Shown here: positions 1-7,006 of the stretch, piece after piece
How the letters are laid out: each line of letters opens with the position of its first letter
Position numbering within the stretch: the first letter of the stretch is position 1
Origin: Ignavibacteriales bacterium
GTDB taxonomy: Bacteria; Bacteroidota; Ignavibacteria; UBA10030
Length of the DNA: 13,684 nt
Assembly (NCBI GenBank): GCA_016218005.1
Contig: JACRFF010000197.1
Location: 1-13,684, forward strand
Reading direction: 5' to 3'
Notes under the pieces: generated by a model
Seen by the model: the letters and a program-made list of their open reading frames with translations, nothing else
Databases searched by the model: none
Told to the model about the DNA's origin: nothing
Program-made: the position numbers and the translations under genes

Positions 1-119
1 CAGGCGCGGTTGCGCCGGCGGCAGTGTACCATCGTGTGCTCGAATTGAAAGGAAAGAACATCTGTGCCATCATAAGCGGCGGCAATGTTGAACCGGCGTT
101 TCTCAAGAGTATTTTCTAA
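1..119 (+). CDS. Threonine/serine dehydratase-like PLP enzyme, C-terminal end (partial)
   Basis: Only the last 38 codons are in the window (frame beginning at base 3, TAA at 117-119). The readable tail contains AAVYHRVLELKGKNICAII followed by SGGNVEPAFLKSIF. The pattern 'xGK.I..I.SGGN(V/I)' close to the C-terminus is characteristic of fold-type II PLP enzymes of the threonine ammonia-lyase / serine racemase group, where this segment forms the last strand of the catalytic domain. The protein stops shortly after it, so there is no ACT-like regulatory domain as in biosynthetic IlvA; that fits a catabolic (TdcB-like) dehydratase or a serine racemase. Substrate cannot be decided from this fragment. 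The gene ends 47 nt before the DinB gene on the same strand. Confidence 0.7.
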   Translation, partial: GAVAPAAVYHRVLELKGKNICAIISGGNVEPAFLKSIF

Positions 120-166
120 TCGTACAGCGCCTCATCGTCATTCACCGATCAGCGGAGCTAAACATC

Positions 167-658
167 GTGACTCTTCAACACTATCTTGAATATTTTGACG
201 AAGCCATGCGGCGGACGACTCCGTTGTTGAAAAGCGTTCCGCCGGACAAAACGGATTGGAAGCCGACGGATACATCGTTTACGATCGGACAGCAAATGGC
301 GCATATGGTCGGAGCGATCGAAGTATATGCGCACGGTATTGCGCGCGGCGAATGGGGATTCGACTCTCTTCGGCAGCGCTTTTTGATGAACCGGCGCACG
401 CCGTCCATCACGAAGGAAGACGCTCTTGCCAAGCTTGCGGAATTTTCCGCGCTCTTTCGCGCACAGCTGCAGGCGTTGAGTGAAGAAGAATTCGACCGCG
501 GAGAAATTTTCATGCCGCAATTGAACGGCCGAGTTCCACGATGGCGCTCGGCATTGTTCTTTTTGGAGCATCATCACCTGCACAAGGGAGAACTTTTTAT
601 GTCGCTCAAAGTGCTGGGCGAGCGGGTAAACTCGTTGACGTTGTACTCGCCGCAATAA
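167..658 (+). CDS. DinB-family (YfiT-like) putative metal-dependent protein
   Basis: A 163-residue protein, the usual size for the DinB/YfiT superfamily, which forms a four-helix bundle with a metal bound by three histidines. The likely ligands are visible: His46 in GQQMAHM, and His135 and His139 in an HxxxH arrangement in LEHHHLHKGEL. The C-terminal 'HH..H+GEL' block is the family hallmark. Some members are thiol-dependent S-transferases using bacillithiol or mycothiol and others are damage-inducible proteins of unknown role; no substrate can be named here. The start is GTG at 167, chosen because GGAG at 154-157 lies 9 nt upstream. It sits alone between the dehydratase and etfB. A 9-bp stem with a long loop follows the stop. 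Confidence 0.85.
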   Translation: MTLQHYLEYFDEAMRRTTPLLKSVPPDKTDWKPTDTSFTIGQQMAHMVGAIEVYAHGIARGEWGFDSLRQRFLMNRRTPSITKEDALAKLAEFSALFRAQLQALSEEEFDRGEIFMPQLNGRVPRWRSALFFLEHHHLHKGELFMSLKVLGERVNSLTLYSPQ

Positions 659-671
659 GCACGGCGCTTGC

Positions 672-712
672 CCCAGAGCCAAAACTTTCCTACTTTGACG
701 CCGGGTTCTGGG
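672..712 (+). terminator. Possible terminator after the DinB gene
   Basis: Bases 672-680 and 704-712 can form a 9-bp stem (one G-U pair) with a 23-nt loop, and a pyrimidine-rich stretch containing TTTT follows about 20 nt later. It lies between the DinB stop (658) and the etfB start (760). The long loop and distant T-run make it a weak intrinsic terminator; it could equally be leader structure of the etfB mRNA. Confidence 0.3.
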
Positions 713-759
713 CGCCCCAATTCTCCTTTTCGTTACGGTTGTTCAAATCGATTCAATCT

Positions 760-1506
760 ATGAAACTGATTGTTTGCATCAATCACGTCCCCGATACCAC
801 GGCAAAAATCAATATTGGAAACGATGCCAAGTCGATTGACCGGACGGGTGTAACGTATATCATCAACCCGTACGATGAATTTGCAGTCGAAGAATGTTTG
901 CGGTGGAAAGAAAAGCATTCGGGTGAAGTCGTTGCCGTTTCCCTCGGCGGCGATACGCACAAGGAAACTCTCCGCAAAGCTCTTGCCATGGGGGCGGATA
1001 AGGCAGTCCTTCTCAAGGATGATGCGCCGCGGGACTCGTATTCGGTTGCGCGTGCCCTTGCCGATTTTATCAAAAAGCAATCGCCCGATGCGGTATTCTT
1101 CGGCAAGCAATCGATAGATTCTGACGATGCCGCCGTAGGTTTGATGGTTGCCGAAATGCTTGGGTGGCCCTCGGCCAGCGTTGCCGTGAAAATCGAATTG
1201 ACCGGAGATCATGCAACGGCGACGTGCGAGATCGAAGGGGGACACGAGACCATAGCGCTCAAGCTGCCGGCAGTCTTTACGGCGCAAAAGGGATTGAACG
1301 AGCCGCGCTATCCCTCGTTGAAAGGAATTATGACTTCGAAGAACAAGCCGATAGAAGAAGAATCCCCAGCGCCGCCGCAGAACAAATCCGAAGTTGTGGC
1401 GATGAAACGACCCGCGGCAAAAAATGCGGGCAAGATTGTTGGCACGGATGTTTCGGCAGTGCCGGAATTAGTGCGGCTGTTGCACGAAGAAGCGAAGGTC
1501 ATATAG
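760..1506 (+). CDS. etfB: Electron transfer flavoprotein, beta subunit
   Basis: EtfB pairs with EtfA to form the soluble FAD/AMP-containing heterodimer that takes electrons from acyl-CoA and other flavin dehydrogenases and passes them to a quinone reductase (or bifurcates them in some complexes). The protein starts MKLIVCINHVPDT, typical of the family, and is 248 residues long, close to the usual 250. The nucleotide-binding region FGKQSIDSDDAAVG is at about residues 114-127, followed by the LGWPSASVA segment. The EtfB signature LNEPRYPSLKGIM is near residue 190. The reading frame is open upstream to 541, but the conserved N-terminus fixes the start at ATG 760; no clear Shine-Dalgarno is seen. 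etfA follows in the same direction, but only after a 337-nt spacer. Confidence 0.95.
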   Translation: MKLIVCINHVPDTTAKINIGNDAKSIDRTGVTYIINPYDEFAVEECLRWKEKHSGEVVAVSLGGDTHKETLRKALAMGADKAVLLKDDAPRDSYSVARALADFIKKQSPDAVFFGKQSIDSDDAAVGLMVAEMLGWPSASVAVKIELTGDHATATCEIEGGHETIALKLPAVFTAQKGLNEPRYPSLKGIMTSKNKPIEEESPAPPQNKSEVVAMKRPAAKNAGKIVGTDVSAVPELVRLLHEEAKVI

Positions 1507-1556
1507 TGCTCTTTCCAATAAGTAATCTTGTATTCGTGAGGCTGAATCGATCTTCT

Positions 1557-1731
1557 GTTCTTTATTTGATGCCAAAGAAAGAACCAAAGAAAGCTTGCGG
1601 AATCGAAACGCACGCGATGCCTCCACGCTCTTATAGCAGAAAACGGCTCGCACAAGCCCTCTGCACAATTCCGCCGTCTTCTGAACGCAGGCATCGCTTG
1701 GCCACCCCACACTGCCGTCGATTCCGCAGGC
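1557..1731. repeat. Large nested palindromic element between etfB and etfA
   Basis: Three stems nest within one another. The outer arms 1593-1606 and 1718-1731 form 14 pairs (one G-U). The middle arms 1614-1622 and 1689-1697 form 9 perfect pairs. The inner arms 1637-1647 and 1673-1683 form 10 of 11 pairs. Left of the outer stem is a 12-bp tandem repeat (CCAAAGAAAG core) at 1572-1595 and a further 7-bp stem 1557-1563/1578-1584. The whole could fold as one long hairpin of about 140 nt in DNA or RNA on either strand. Reading frames across it show no recognisable protein. It looks like a non-coding interspersed repeat or MITE-like insertion, or a structured RNA; no target-site duplication is obvious. 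Confidence 0.7.
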
Positions 1732-1843
1732 CTTCGCACCCACCGATCATAAGCTCAACCAATCAAAAAACACAAGAATACTTCTTGGAGATGGCACTAG
1801 CTGTTCCGATTCCAGAATTTTTGACGGACAAAACGAGATTCTC

Positions 1844-2821
1844 ATGAAAATAGTAGTGTTTGCAGAACAGCGAGACGGAAAGTTCAAGAAACCGGCGCTT
1901 GAAGCCGTGACCGCGGCAAGGCATCTCGGCGCTGAAGTTGTTGCGCTTGTCATCGGAAGCGGCGTCAAAGAAATCGCTCCGGTACTGGGTGAATACGGCG
2001 CAAGCAAAGTGCTTGTCGTTGAGGATGCCCGGTTAGCGCGCTATTCCACCACTGCGTATGCGAAAGCTATCGCCGATGTTGCGTCGAAAGAACTTCCGTC
2101 GGCGGTCTTTATCCCTGCCACTTCGATGGGAAAAGACTGTGCGCCGCGCGTTGCCGTGAAGCTCAATGCCGGACTGGCAGCAGATTGCACGGCGTTGAGA
2201 CTTGCGGCTTCGCCAATGGAAAGTTCCGACGTGATCGCCACGCGCCCGGTGTATGCCGGCAAAGCGCTTACCGACGTTAGGCTGACCTCGTCTCAAAAAG
2301 TTTTTACGTTGCGCCCAAACGTTTTCACCGCGAGTTCCGGAAAGGGAACCGTTGCATCGGTGGAAATTTTTGCAGTCGCGTTTGACGATTCCGACTTTGC
2401 CTGTGCCGTTACGGAGGTAACGCACGCCTCCGGCAAACTGGATGTTGCCGAAGCCGACATTATCGTTACGGGAGGCCGGGGATTGAAAGGACCGGAAAAT
2501 TTCAAAATGATCGAAGATCTCGCCGCGGCAGTTGGTGGAGCGGTTGGCGCATCTCGCGCAGTGGTTGATGCCGGCTGGCGTCCGCACGAAGACCAAGTGG
2601 GGCAGACCGGCAAGACCGTTTCTCCATCGCTGTATGTTGCCGTAGCAGTTTCAGGGGCGATTCAACATCTTGCGGGGATGTCATCATCCAAGTATATTGT
2701 GGCCATCAACAAGGATAAAGACGCACCCATCTTCAGCGTGGCTGATTACGGTATCGTGGCTGATGCGTTTGAGATTGTGCCCGCACTGACGCGGGAAGTG
2801 AAAAAGCTTTTAGGAACGTAA
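1844..2821 (+). CDS. etfA: Electron transfer flavoprotein, alpha subunit
   Basis: EtfA is the FAD-binding partner of EtfB. The 325-residue length is normal. The N-terminal domain begins MKIVVFAEQRDGKFKK. The C-terminal FAD domain is complete: GGRGLKGPENF at about 210, SRAVVDAGW at 237, QVGQTGKTVSPSLYVAVAVS around 252-271, and then IQHLAGM, SSKYIVAINKDKDAPIF and ADYGIVAD. These are the residues that contact FAD and define the family. The ATG at 1844 matches the conserved N-terminus; no strong ribosome binding site is visible, so translation may depend on the upstream context. The BFN gene begins 11 nt after the TAA, suggesting a shared transcript. Confidence 0.96.
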   Translation: MKIVVFAEQRDGKFKKPALEAVTAARHLGAEVVALVIGSGVKEIAPVLGEYGASKVLVVEDARLARYSTTAYAKAIADVASKELPSAVFIPATSMGKDCAPRVAVKLNAGLAADCTALRLAASPMESSDVIATRPVYAGKALTDVRLTSSQKVFTLRPNVFTASSGKGTVASVEIFAVAFDDSDFACAVTEVTHASGKLDVAEADIIVTGGRGLKGPENFKMIEDLAAAVGGAVGASRAVVDAGWRPHEDQVGQTGKTVSPSLYVAVAVSGAIQHLAGMSSSKYIVAINKDKDAPIFSVADYGIVADAFEIVPALTREVKKLLGT

Positions 2822-2832
2822 GAGACTTCGAT

Positions 2833-3414
2833 TTGGAAAAAGTACAGGTTGATATTCTCGGACTGACAACAAGTGCTTCCAGCGGCGGAGCGTACGCATT
2901 GATTCTCAAAGAGATGAATGGTCCCCGCCGGCTGCCCATCATCATCGGTGCGTTCGAGGCGCAATCAATTGCGCTGGAAATGGAAGGCATCAAGCCTCCG
3001 CGGCCATTGACGCACGACCTCTTGAAGAATGTCATCGACACGCTGGGGGGAGCGTTGAACGACGTGACCATTAACGACCTGCGGGATGGAACGTTCTTCG
3101 CCCAACTTTCGATGGACAATGTGGAAGTGGACTCGCGCCCGAGCGACGCCATTGCGCTGGCCGTGCGGTACAATGTACCGATCTTCGTTGCTGACAAAGT
3201 GATGGACGAGGCGGCATTCGTGCCGGAAAGCGAGGATGCCGAAGCCGCAACGCCGCCGCCATCGACGACATCGGAGAAGCAAGAAAAATCCAAAACTCCG
3301 ACAACCAAACTTGATTTACTGCAACAACAGTTGACCGACGCTATCGCTAAAGAAGACTACGAACGCGCCGCACGATTGCGGGACGAGATCAAAAAGTTGC
3401 AATCCAATAGTTAA
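2833..3414 (+). CDS. Bifunctional nuclease (BFN/DUF151) domain protein with C-terminal UVR motif
   Basis: A 193-residue protein with two parts. Residues 1 to about 130 are the BFN (DUF151) domain, with the conserved LPIIIGAFEAQSIALEMEG, KPPRPLTHDLLKN, LRDGTFFAQL and EVDSRPSDAIALA blocks. A low-complexity linker rich in Pro, Thr and Lys follows at about 133-158. The last 30 residues, LLQQQLTDAIAKEDYERAA then RLRDEIKKL, are a UVR (UvrB/UvrC-type) helical hairpin. BFN proteins have been reported to cleave DNA and RNA; UVR motifs mediate protein contacts in UvrB, UvrC and Clp regulators. The start is TTG at 2833, supported by the family N-terminus and the 11-nt gap to etfA; only a weak GAG precedes it. 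Its link with ETF is probably only shared transcription. Confidence 0.9.
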   Translation: MEKVQVDILGLTTSASSGGAYALILKEMNGPRRLPIIIGAFEAQSIALEMEGIKPPRPLTHDLLKNVIDTLGGALNDVTINDLRDGTFFAQLSMDNVEVDSRPSDAIALAVRYNVPIFVADKVMDEAAFVPESEDAEAATPPPSTTSEKQEKSKTPTTKLDLLQQQLTDAIAKEDYERAARLRDEIKKLQSNS

Positions 3415-3464
3415 TGGCAGTTCATGTTGTGTCCACTCCACCACTATAATAGAGGAGAGTTCGC

Positions 3465-4253
3465 GTGAAGACATTCTTCCATCGTGCCGCACCGGTCATT
3501 GTTCTTTCGCTGGCCGCACTCGTCGGGCTTCGTGCGCAATCGCCGCAGGCTGATGTTGATACGCTGATTGCTGAAGGCGACAAGGCATCCACGAAGCAAT
3601 TCGACAACAAGGCGGCGCTCGAAAAATTCGATCAGGCATTCAAGCTTGCGCCAAGCAACGTTGAAGTTCTGTGGCGGCTGAGCCGCACCTATGTTGATAT
3701 TGGCGAGCATTTGCCGGCAACAACCGACGAAGAAAAAAAGAAGCAGTTGGAAACCTATGAGATGTCTTTGGACTTTGCCAACAAGGCTGTCGCGGCCAAT
3801 CCGAGCAGTTCGATGGCGTATACGCGCCGTGCAATTGCCAGCGGCCGCATCGGATTGTTCAAAGGAGTATGGGATGCGCTTGACCTTGTGAAGCAAACGA
3901 GGGTTGATTGCGAAAAAGCGCTCTCCCTTGACCCCAAGAATGCAAGCGCCTTGTATGTGATGGGCCGTTTGCACGCACGCCTCATTGAGAAGCCGAAGAT
4001 CGTGCGCTGGCCCCTCGGTATTGGCTGGGCGAACATCGAGGATGCGATCAAGTACTATGAATTAGCGATAGCTGCCCGCCCGGAGTTCATTATGTACCGA
4101 CTCGATGTCGCTCGTGTCTATGTTGAGGATGACAACTATGCGAAGGCGAAAGAGCATTTGGCAAAGATCGATTCCATCAGCAAGCAAGATGAGGATGACG
4201 ATCAATTCCGCAAGGAAGCCAAGGAACTATCTGAAAAGATCAAAGACAAGTAG
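3465..4253 (+). CDS. Exported TPR-repeat protein
   Basis: A 262-residue protein with an N-terminal signal peptide (positively charged MKTFFHR, hydrophobic core at about 9-21, likely cleavage after LRA at residue 24). The rest is helical tetratricopeptide repeats, for example ALEKFDQAFKLAPSNVEVLW, YEMSLDFANKAVAANPSSS, CEKALSLDPKNASALYVMG and AIKYYELAIAARPEFIMYRL. The spacing and the GxxxGVWDALDLVKQTR insert recall bacterial proteins annotated as similar to regulator-of-microtubule-dynamics TPR proteins; I hold that loosely. It probably acts in the periplasm as a protein-binding scaffold. The start is GTG at 3465, chosen for a good purine-rich AGAGGAGAG at 3451-3459. A strong hairpin follows the stop. 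Confidence 0.8.
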   Translation: MKTFFHRAAPVIVLSLAALVGLRAQSPQADVDTLIAEGDKASTKQFDNKAALEKFDQAFKLAPSNVEVLWRLSRTYVDIGEHLPATTDEEKKKQLETYEMSLDFANKAVAANPSSSMAYTRRAIASGRIGLFKGVWDALDLVKQTRVDCEKALSLDPKNASALYVMGRLHARLIEKPKIVRWPLGIGWANIEDAIKYYELAIAARPEFIMYRLDVARVYVEDDNYAKAKEHLAKIDSISKQDEDDDQFRKEAKELSEKIKDK

Positions 4254-4276
4254 GAAATCTTATTTCGTGGAGAAGC

Positions 4277-4313
4277 GCGAAGCCCCGTATCCGAACCGGA
4301 CGCGGGGCTTCGT
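4277..4313. terminator. Bidirectional hairpin terminator between convergent genes
   Basis: Bases 4278-4287 and 4303-4312 form a perfect 10-bp GC-rich stem, extended by a G-U pair; the 15-nt loop contains a small 4-bp hairpin (4290-4293/4297-4300). The sequence TATTTCTG follows on the plus strand. It sits between the TPR gene (stop 4253, plus) and the Lys-Asp peptide gene (stop 4349, minus), where a shared terminator is expected. The U-run is short, so efficiency is uncertain. Confidence 0.75.
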
Positions 4314-4348
4314 ATTTCTGATGGCTGCGAGTGATCTGTTTTTCGTTT

Positions 4349-4522
4349 TCAGTCTTTATCTTTGCTTTTATCTTTGTCCTTGTCTTTATCCTTGTCTTTA
4401 TCTTTGTCCTTGTCCAATTTTTCCTTTTTATCCTTGTCCTTATCTTTATCCGTCTCGCATTGGTTCGGCGTGGTTGCAAGGAATGCGAATGCAAGAGCTA
4501 GGATCAATATTGGTCTTTTCAT
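4349..4522 (-). CDS. Small exported Lys-Asp repeat peptide (57 aa), unknown function
   Basis: This short minus-strand gene encodes 57 residues. It starts MKRPILILALAFAFLATT, a signal-peptide-like segment (two basic residues, then a hydrophobic run to about residue 16). A short PNQCET follows, and then from residue 25 to the end the protein is almost entirely alternating Asp and Lys, broken only by KKEKL (32-36) and one Ser (53). The Cys at 22 is not in a normal lipobox (NQC), so a lipoprotein is possible but not well supported. It is a convincing gene because AAGGAG lies 7 nt before the ATG and a TTGACT-17-TATATT promoter lies upstream. Codons vary (GAC/GAT, AAG/AAA), so the repeat is not simply identical 6-mers. 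I do not recognise the family. Confidence 0.7.
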   Translation of the reverse strand: MKRPILILALAFAFLATTPNQCETDKDKDKDKKEKLDKDKDKDKDKDKDKDKSKDKD

Positions 4523-4528
4523 AATGGA

Positions 4529-4534
4529 GCTCCT
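4529..4534 (-). promoter_or_regulatory. Ribosome binding site of the Lys-Asp peptide gene
   Basis: Read on the minus strand, AAGGAG ends 7 nt before the ATG at 4522. This is a near-perfect Shine-Dalgarno sequence at ideal spacing and is the main reason to accept the short, low-complexity gene. Confidence 0.75.
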
Positions 4535-4569
4535 TTTGATTAAGTGAAAAATTATTTTATGAATGGTTT

Positions 4570-4598
4570 AATATAAACCACCCCTCCATCAAAGTCAA
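4570..4598 (-). promoter_or_regulatory. Sigma-70-like promoter for the Lys-Asp peptide gene
   Basis: On the minus strand TTGACT (4598-4593) and TATATT (4575-4570) are separated by exactly 17 nt. Transcription would start near 4563, giving a leader of about 40 nt that contains the AAGGAG site. The -10 box lies inside a 7-bp palindrome (4564-4570/4574-4580, loop of 3). That palindrome could be an operator, or the terminator of the upstream MFS gene. Promoter consensus in this group is not well known to me, hence the moderate confidence. Confidence 0.55.
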
Positions 4599-4624
4599 CT
4601 GGCATAAACGTAAGGCAAAGAGCG

Positions 4625-5809
4625 TTAGGCGGCAGGTGATGCCGAAGAATCCGCGACCCGAACTCCCCGGCGGCGAAATGCGAGTACACATCCCACCAAT
4701 AGATTGGCAGAGGCAAAGAAATATGGACTGGTATGATGCCACTCGTACAGCAAGCCCGCCGCAATCGGAGCAAGAACCATACACGCAGACATAATTGATG
4801 CGAGGATGCCGAGGGCTTCCCCTTTTCTTCGCGGGTCGGCGCCGCCGGCGATCCCGCTTGTGACCACCACACGCGATACCGCCTGCCCCGTTCCTAACAG
4901 AACGATGCCGGCGTAGAAGAGCGGCAGTGACTGCAAGCCAAACAGAAACAACCCGATGGCAAGAACGAGCATCATCATCCATTCCAACGTTGCTTCTCGA
5001 AAATTCTTAAGCCAAACATGTTTCAGTAGGAAACCTTGATTAAGGGCGACAATAACGCCGGAGAGTGTAAACAAAGATCCGGTGGTGAAGGAATCAAAGC
5101 CGAACACATCGTGTGCAAAAAGGGCGAATACGGACTGCGACGTGACGAATGCCATCGCAAAGATAAACCACGAGATGTACAACGGCCGGAGCGTAACATC
5201 GGCGGCAGCACGCACCAGCGGCTGCATCGGATTGAAATTCATCGGCGCCTGCCCGCTGCGGTGGTGATGCGATTCAGGCAAAAAGAAAAATGCAAGGGTA
5301 GCGTTGAGGGCTGCCATTCCACCCGCGATCCAAAACGGAAAGGCGTGCGAAACTTTACTCAGCACGCCGCCGAGGATGGGACCGAGCATGAACCCGATTC
5401 CAAACACGGCGCCAATGACCCCAAGATTTGCCGTTCGCTCCTTTTCGTCCTTCGAAAGATCGACGAGGTAACTCTGTGCCGTCGTAAAATTTCCAGCGGC
5501 GGCTCCATCAATGATGCGGCCGAGGAACAAGAACGGAATGGACGTTGCGCCGGCAAAGACAAACCAGCCGAGCGATGTGCTGCAGATACTGGCGATCATG
5601 ACAGGCCGCCGTCCCATCCGGTCTGAAAGTGCGCCGAGAAACGGTGCGCTTAAGAACGAGAAAAAGGAAAAAGCGGAAAACATCAGCGTGATCGTCAGCG
5701 GCGACGCGCCAAATTCCTTTACATAGAACGGCAGTATCGGGATGACGATGCCGAAACCGAGGACATCCACAAGAACCGTGGAGATGATGATGAGCTTCTC
5801 TTTTTTCAC
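4625..5809 (-). CDS. MFS transporter (TetA-like, 12 TM)
   Basis: A 394-residue inner-membrane transporter with hydrophobic segments spread evenly over its length, as expected for a 12-helix major facilitator. The first helix carries DVLGFGIVIPILPFY. Loop 2-3 has the MFS motif A, GALSDRMGRRPV, at residues 59-70. A second family feature is LGRIIDGAAAGNFTTAQSYL in helices 4-5. The overall pattern is that of the drug:H+ antiporter (TetA/multidrug) group, so proton-driven efflux is the default prediction. The start is GTG at 5809, only 6 nt after the anmK stop and without its own Shine-Dalgarno, so translation is probably coupled to anmK. That context allows an alternative role in moving a murein breakdown product. 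Confidence 0.88.
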   Translation of the reverse strand: MKKEKLIIISTVLVDVLGFGIVIPILPFYVKEFGASPLTITLMFSAFSFFSFLSAPFLGALSDRMGRRPVMIASICSTSLGWFVFAGATSIPFLFLGRIIDGAAAGNFTTAQSYLVDLSKDEKERTANLGVIGAVFGIGFMLGPILGGVLSKVSHAFPFWIAGGMAALNATLAFFFLPESHHHRSGQAPMNFNPMQPLVRAAADVTLRPLYISWFIFAMAFVTSQSVFALFAHDVFGFDSFTTGSLFTLSGVIVALNQGFLLKHVWLKNFREATLEWMMMLVLAIGLFLFGLQSLPLFYAGIVLLGTGQAVSRVVVTSGIAGGADPRRKGEALGILASIMSACMVLAPIAAGLLYEWHHTSPYFFASANLLVGCVLAFRRRGVRVADSSASPAA

Positions 5810-5815
5810 GTGGGG

Positions 5816-7006
5816 TCAAAGAGAAGGTAGGCAAATTTTGCCGAGGATGACGCGCTTTGCGGCGCCGGTTGCCGAAGGAATATTTCCCGCGCGCTCGTGG
5901 ATAGTTTCGTACGCGAGCACGGCGAACAGAATTGCTTCCTTCGCATCGGCGGTGAATCGCGCGTCGGTGATCGCTCGAACGGCAATCGTCCCGAAATGGA
6001 ATTGCAGTCGTCGCATCAGCGTGCGGTTGTGCACGCCTCCCCCACTTACCAACACTTCGTCCGCACTGCACCGCCGCCGAACGAATCGCACGTACTGATC
6101 GTACACCGACAACGCAGTAAACTCCGTCGCCGTGGCAAGAAGATCTGCCGCCGCCGCTCCTCGTGCCTGCCGCACGCACTCCTTCACGAACGTCTTGCCG
6201 AACTCTTCGCGTCCCGTCGACTTTGGCGGAGGCTGCTTGAAGTACGGATGCGACATGAGCCAGTGAAGTAATTCCGAATTGACAACTCCGGAAGCGGCAT
6301 GCCTGCCGTTACGGTCATACGGAACGTGAAACAGTTTTTCCGCCAAGGCGTCCATCACCATATTCCCCGGTCCGGTATCGAACGCTATGATGCTGTCTTG
6401 CGAATTATCTTTTGGGACAAGGGTTATGTTGGCGATGCCGCCAAGATTCAAAAGAAGTCGGCTTGTTGTCTTCGAGCGAAAGAGAAGAGTGTCAAGCAGT
6501 GGAACGAGCGGCGCCCCTTCTCCGCCCAACGCAACGTCGGCGGTGCGGAAATCGCCGACCGTCGGAATGCCGGTGCGCGCGGCAATCACCGAGGGGTCGC
6601 CGATCTGCAACGTCGATCCGAACGTCGTTCCAAACATTTGCTCCGGCGAAGGCAGATGATGCACCGTCTGACCGTGCGACCCAACGAGATCGACGCTCGA
6701 GGCCGCTACGCCGGCTTTTCGTACTACCGCCATCGTTGCTTCGGAAAATAAATGGCCGATGAGCGCGTTCAGTCTGCAGATCGTGTCGACGGTGGAAGAG
6801 CCGGGAAGCGAATTCGCAATCACAAACCGTGAGAGTCCTTGGGGATAGGATGTTCGGACAAAGGCAAGCTGTCGAATGCGCATCGTCTTGTTGGCGCCGG
6901 ATATCCGCACAAGAACGGCGTCGATGCCGTCGGCGGAAGTTCCGGAGTTCAATCCGACCACCAGCAATGATTTCTTCTTCTGCAACTTTTCAAGTATCTT
7001 CATCAT
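5816..7006 (-). CDS. anmK: Anhydro-N-acetylmuramic acid kinase
   Basis: AnmK opens the 1,6-anhydro ring of anhydro-MurNAc and phosphorylates it with ATP, giving MurNAc-6-phosphate in murein recycling. At 396 residues it has the usual length (about 370-390) plus a short N-terminal extension. Diagnostic motifs: GLNSGTSADGIDAVLV (residues 18-33; usually GLMSGTSLDGID), GDFRTADVALGGEGAPLVPL, LNLGGIANIT, FDTGPGNMVMDAL, HPYFKQPPPKSTGREEFG and LVSGGGVHNRTLM. These cover the ATP- and sugar-binding sites of the ASKHA-fold kinase. ATG at 7006 or 7003 could be the start; neither has a clear ribosome binding site. It is divergent from nfo across 65 nt and leads the MFS gene. Confidence 0.95.
   Translation of the reverse strand: MMKILEKLQKKKSLLVVGLNSGTSADGIDAVLVRISGANKTMRIRQLAFVRTSYPQGLSRFVIANSLPGSSTVDTICRLNALIGHLFSEATMAVVRKAGVAASSVDLVGSHGQTVHHLPSPEQMFGTTFGSTLQIGDPSVIAARTGIPTVGDFRTADVALGGEGAPLVPLLDTLLFRSKTTSRLLLNLGGIANITLVPKDNSQDSIIAFDTGPGNMVMDALAEKLFHVPYDRNGRHAASGVVNSELLHWLMSHPYFKQPPPKSTGREEFGKTFVKECVRQARGAAAADLLATATEFTALSVYDQYVRFVRRRCSADEVLVSGGGVHNRTLMRRLQFHFGTIAVRAITDARFTADAKEAILFAVLAYETIHERAGNIPSATGAAKRVILGKICLPSL

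Noticed and set aside
541..759. N-terminal extension of EtfB back to 541
   Set aside because: It overlaps the DinB gene in another frame, and the EtfB family begins at the MKLIVCINHVPDT motif encoded from 760.
1557..1731. Insertion sequence with transposase between etfB and etfA
   Set aside because: Inverted arms exist but no transposase frame is present and no target-site duplication is visible; at most a non-autonomous element.
1468..1743. A 91-codon minus-strand open frame across the etfB-etfA spacer
   Set aside because: It is read through the nested palindrome, has no ribosome binding site or recognisable domain, and overlaps the end of etfB.
3445..3450. A perfect TATAAT just before the TPR gene
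   Set aside because: Transcription from it would start at about 3456, inside or after the purine-rich ribosome binding site at 3451-3459, and no matching -35 lies 16-18 nt upstream.
4105..4524. A plus-strand frame rich in Leu/Tyr/Cys/Pro over the pyrimidine-rich stretch
   Set aside because: It is the complementary shadow of the Lys-Asp repeat gene and overlaps the TPR gene; the minus strand has the ribosome binding site and promoter.
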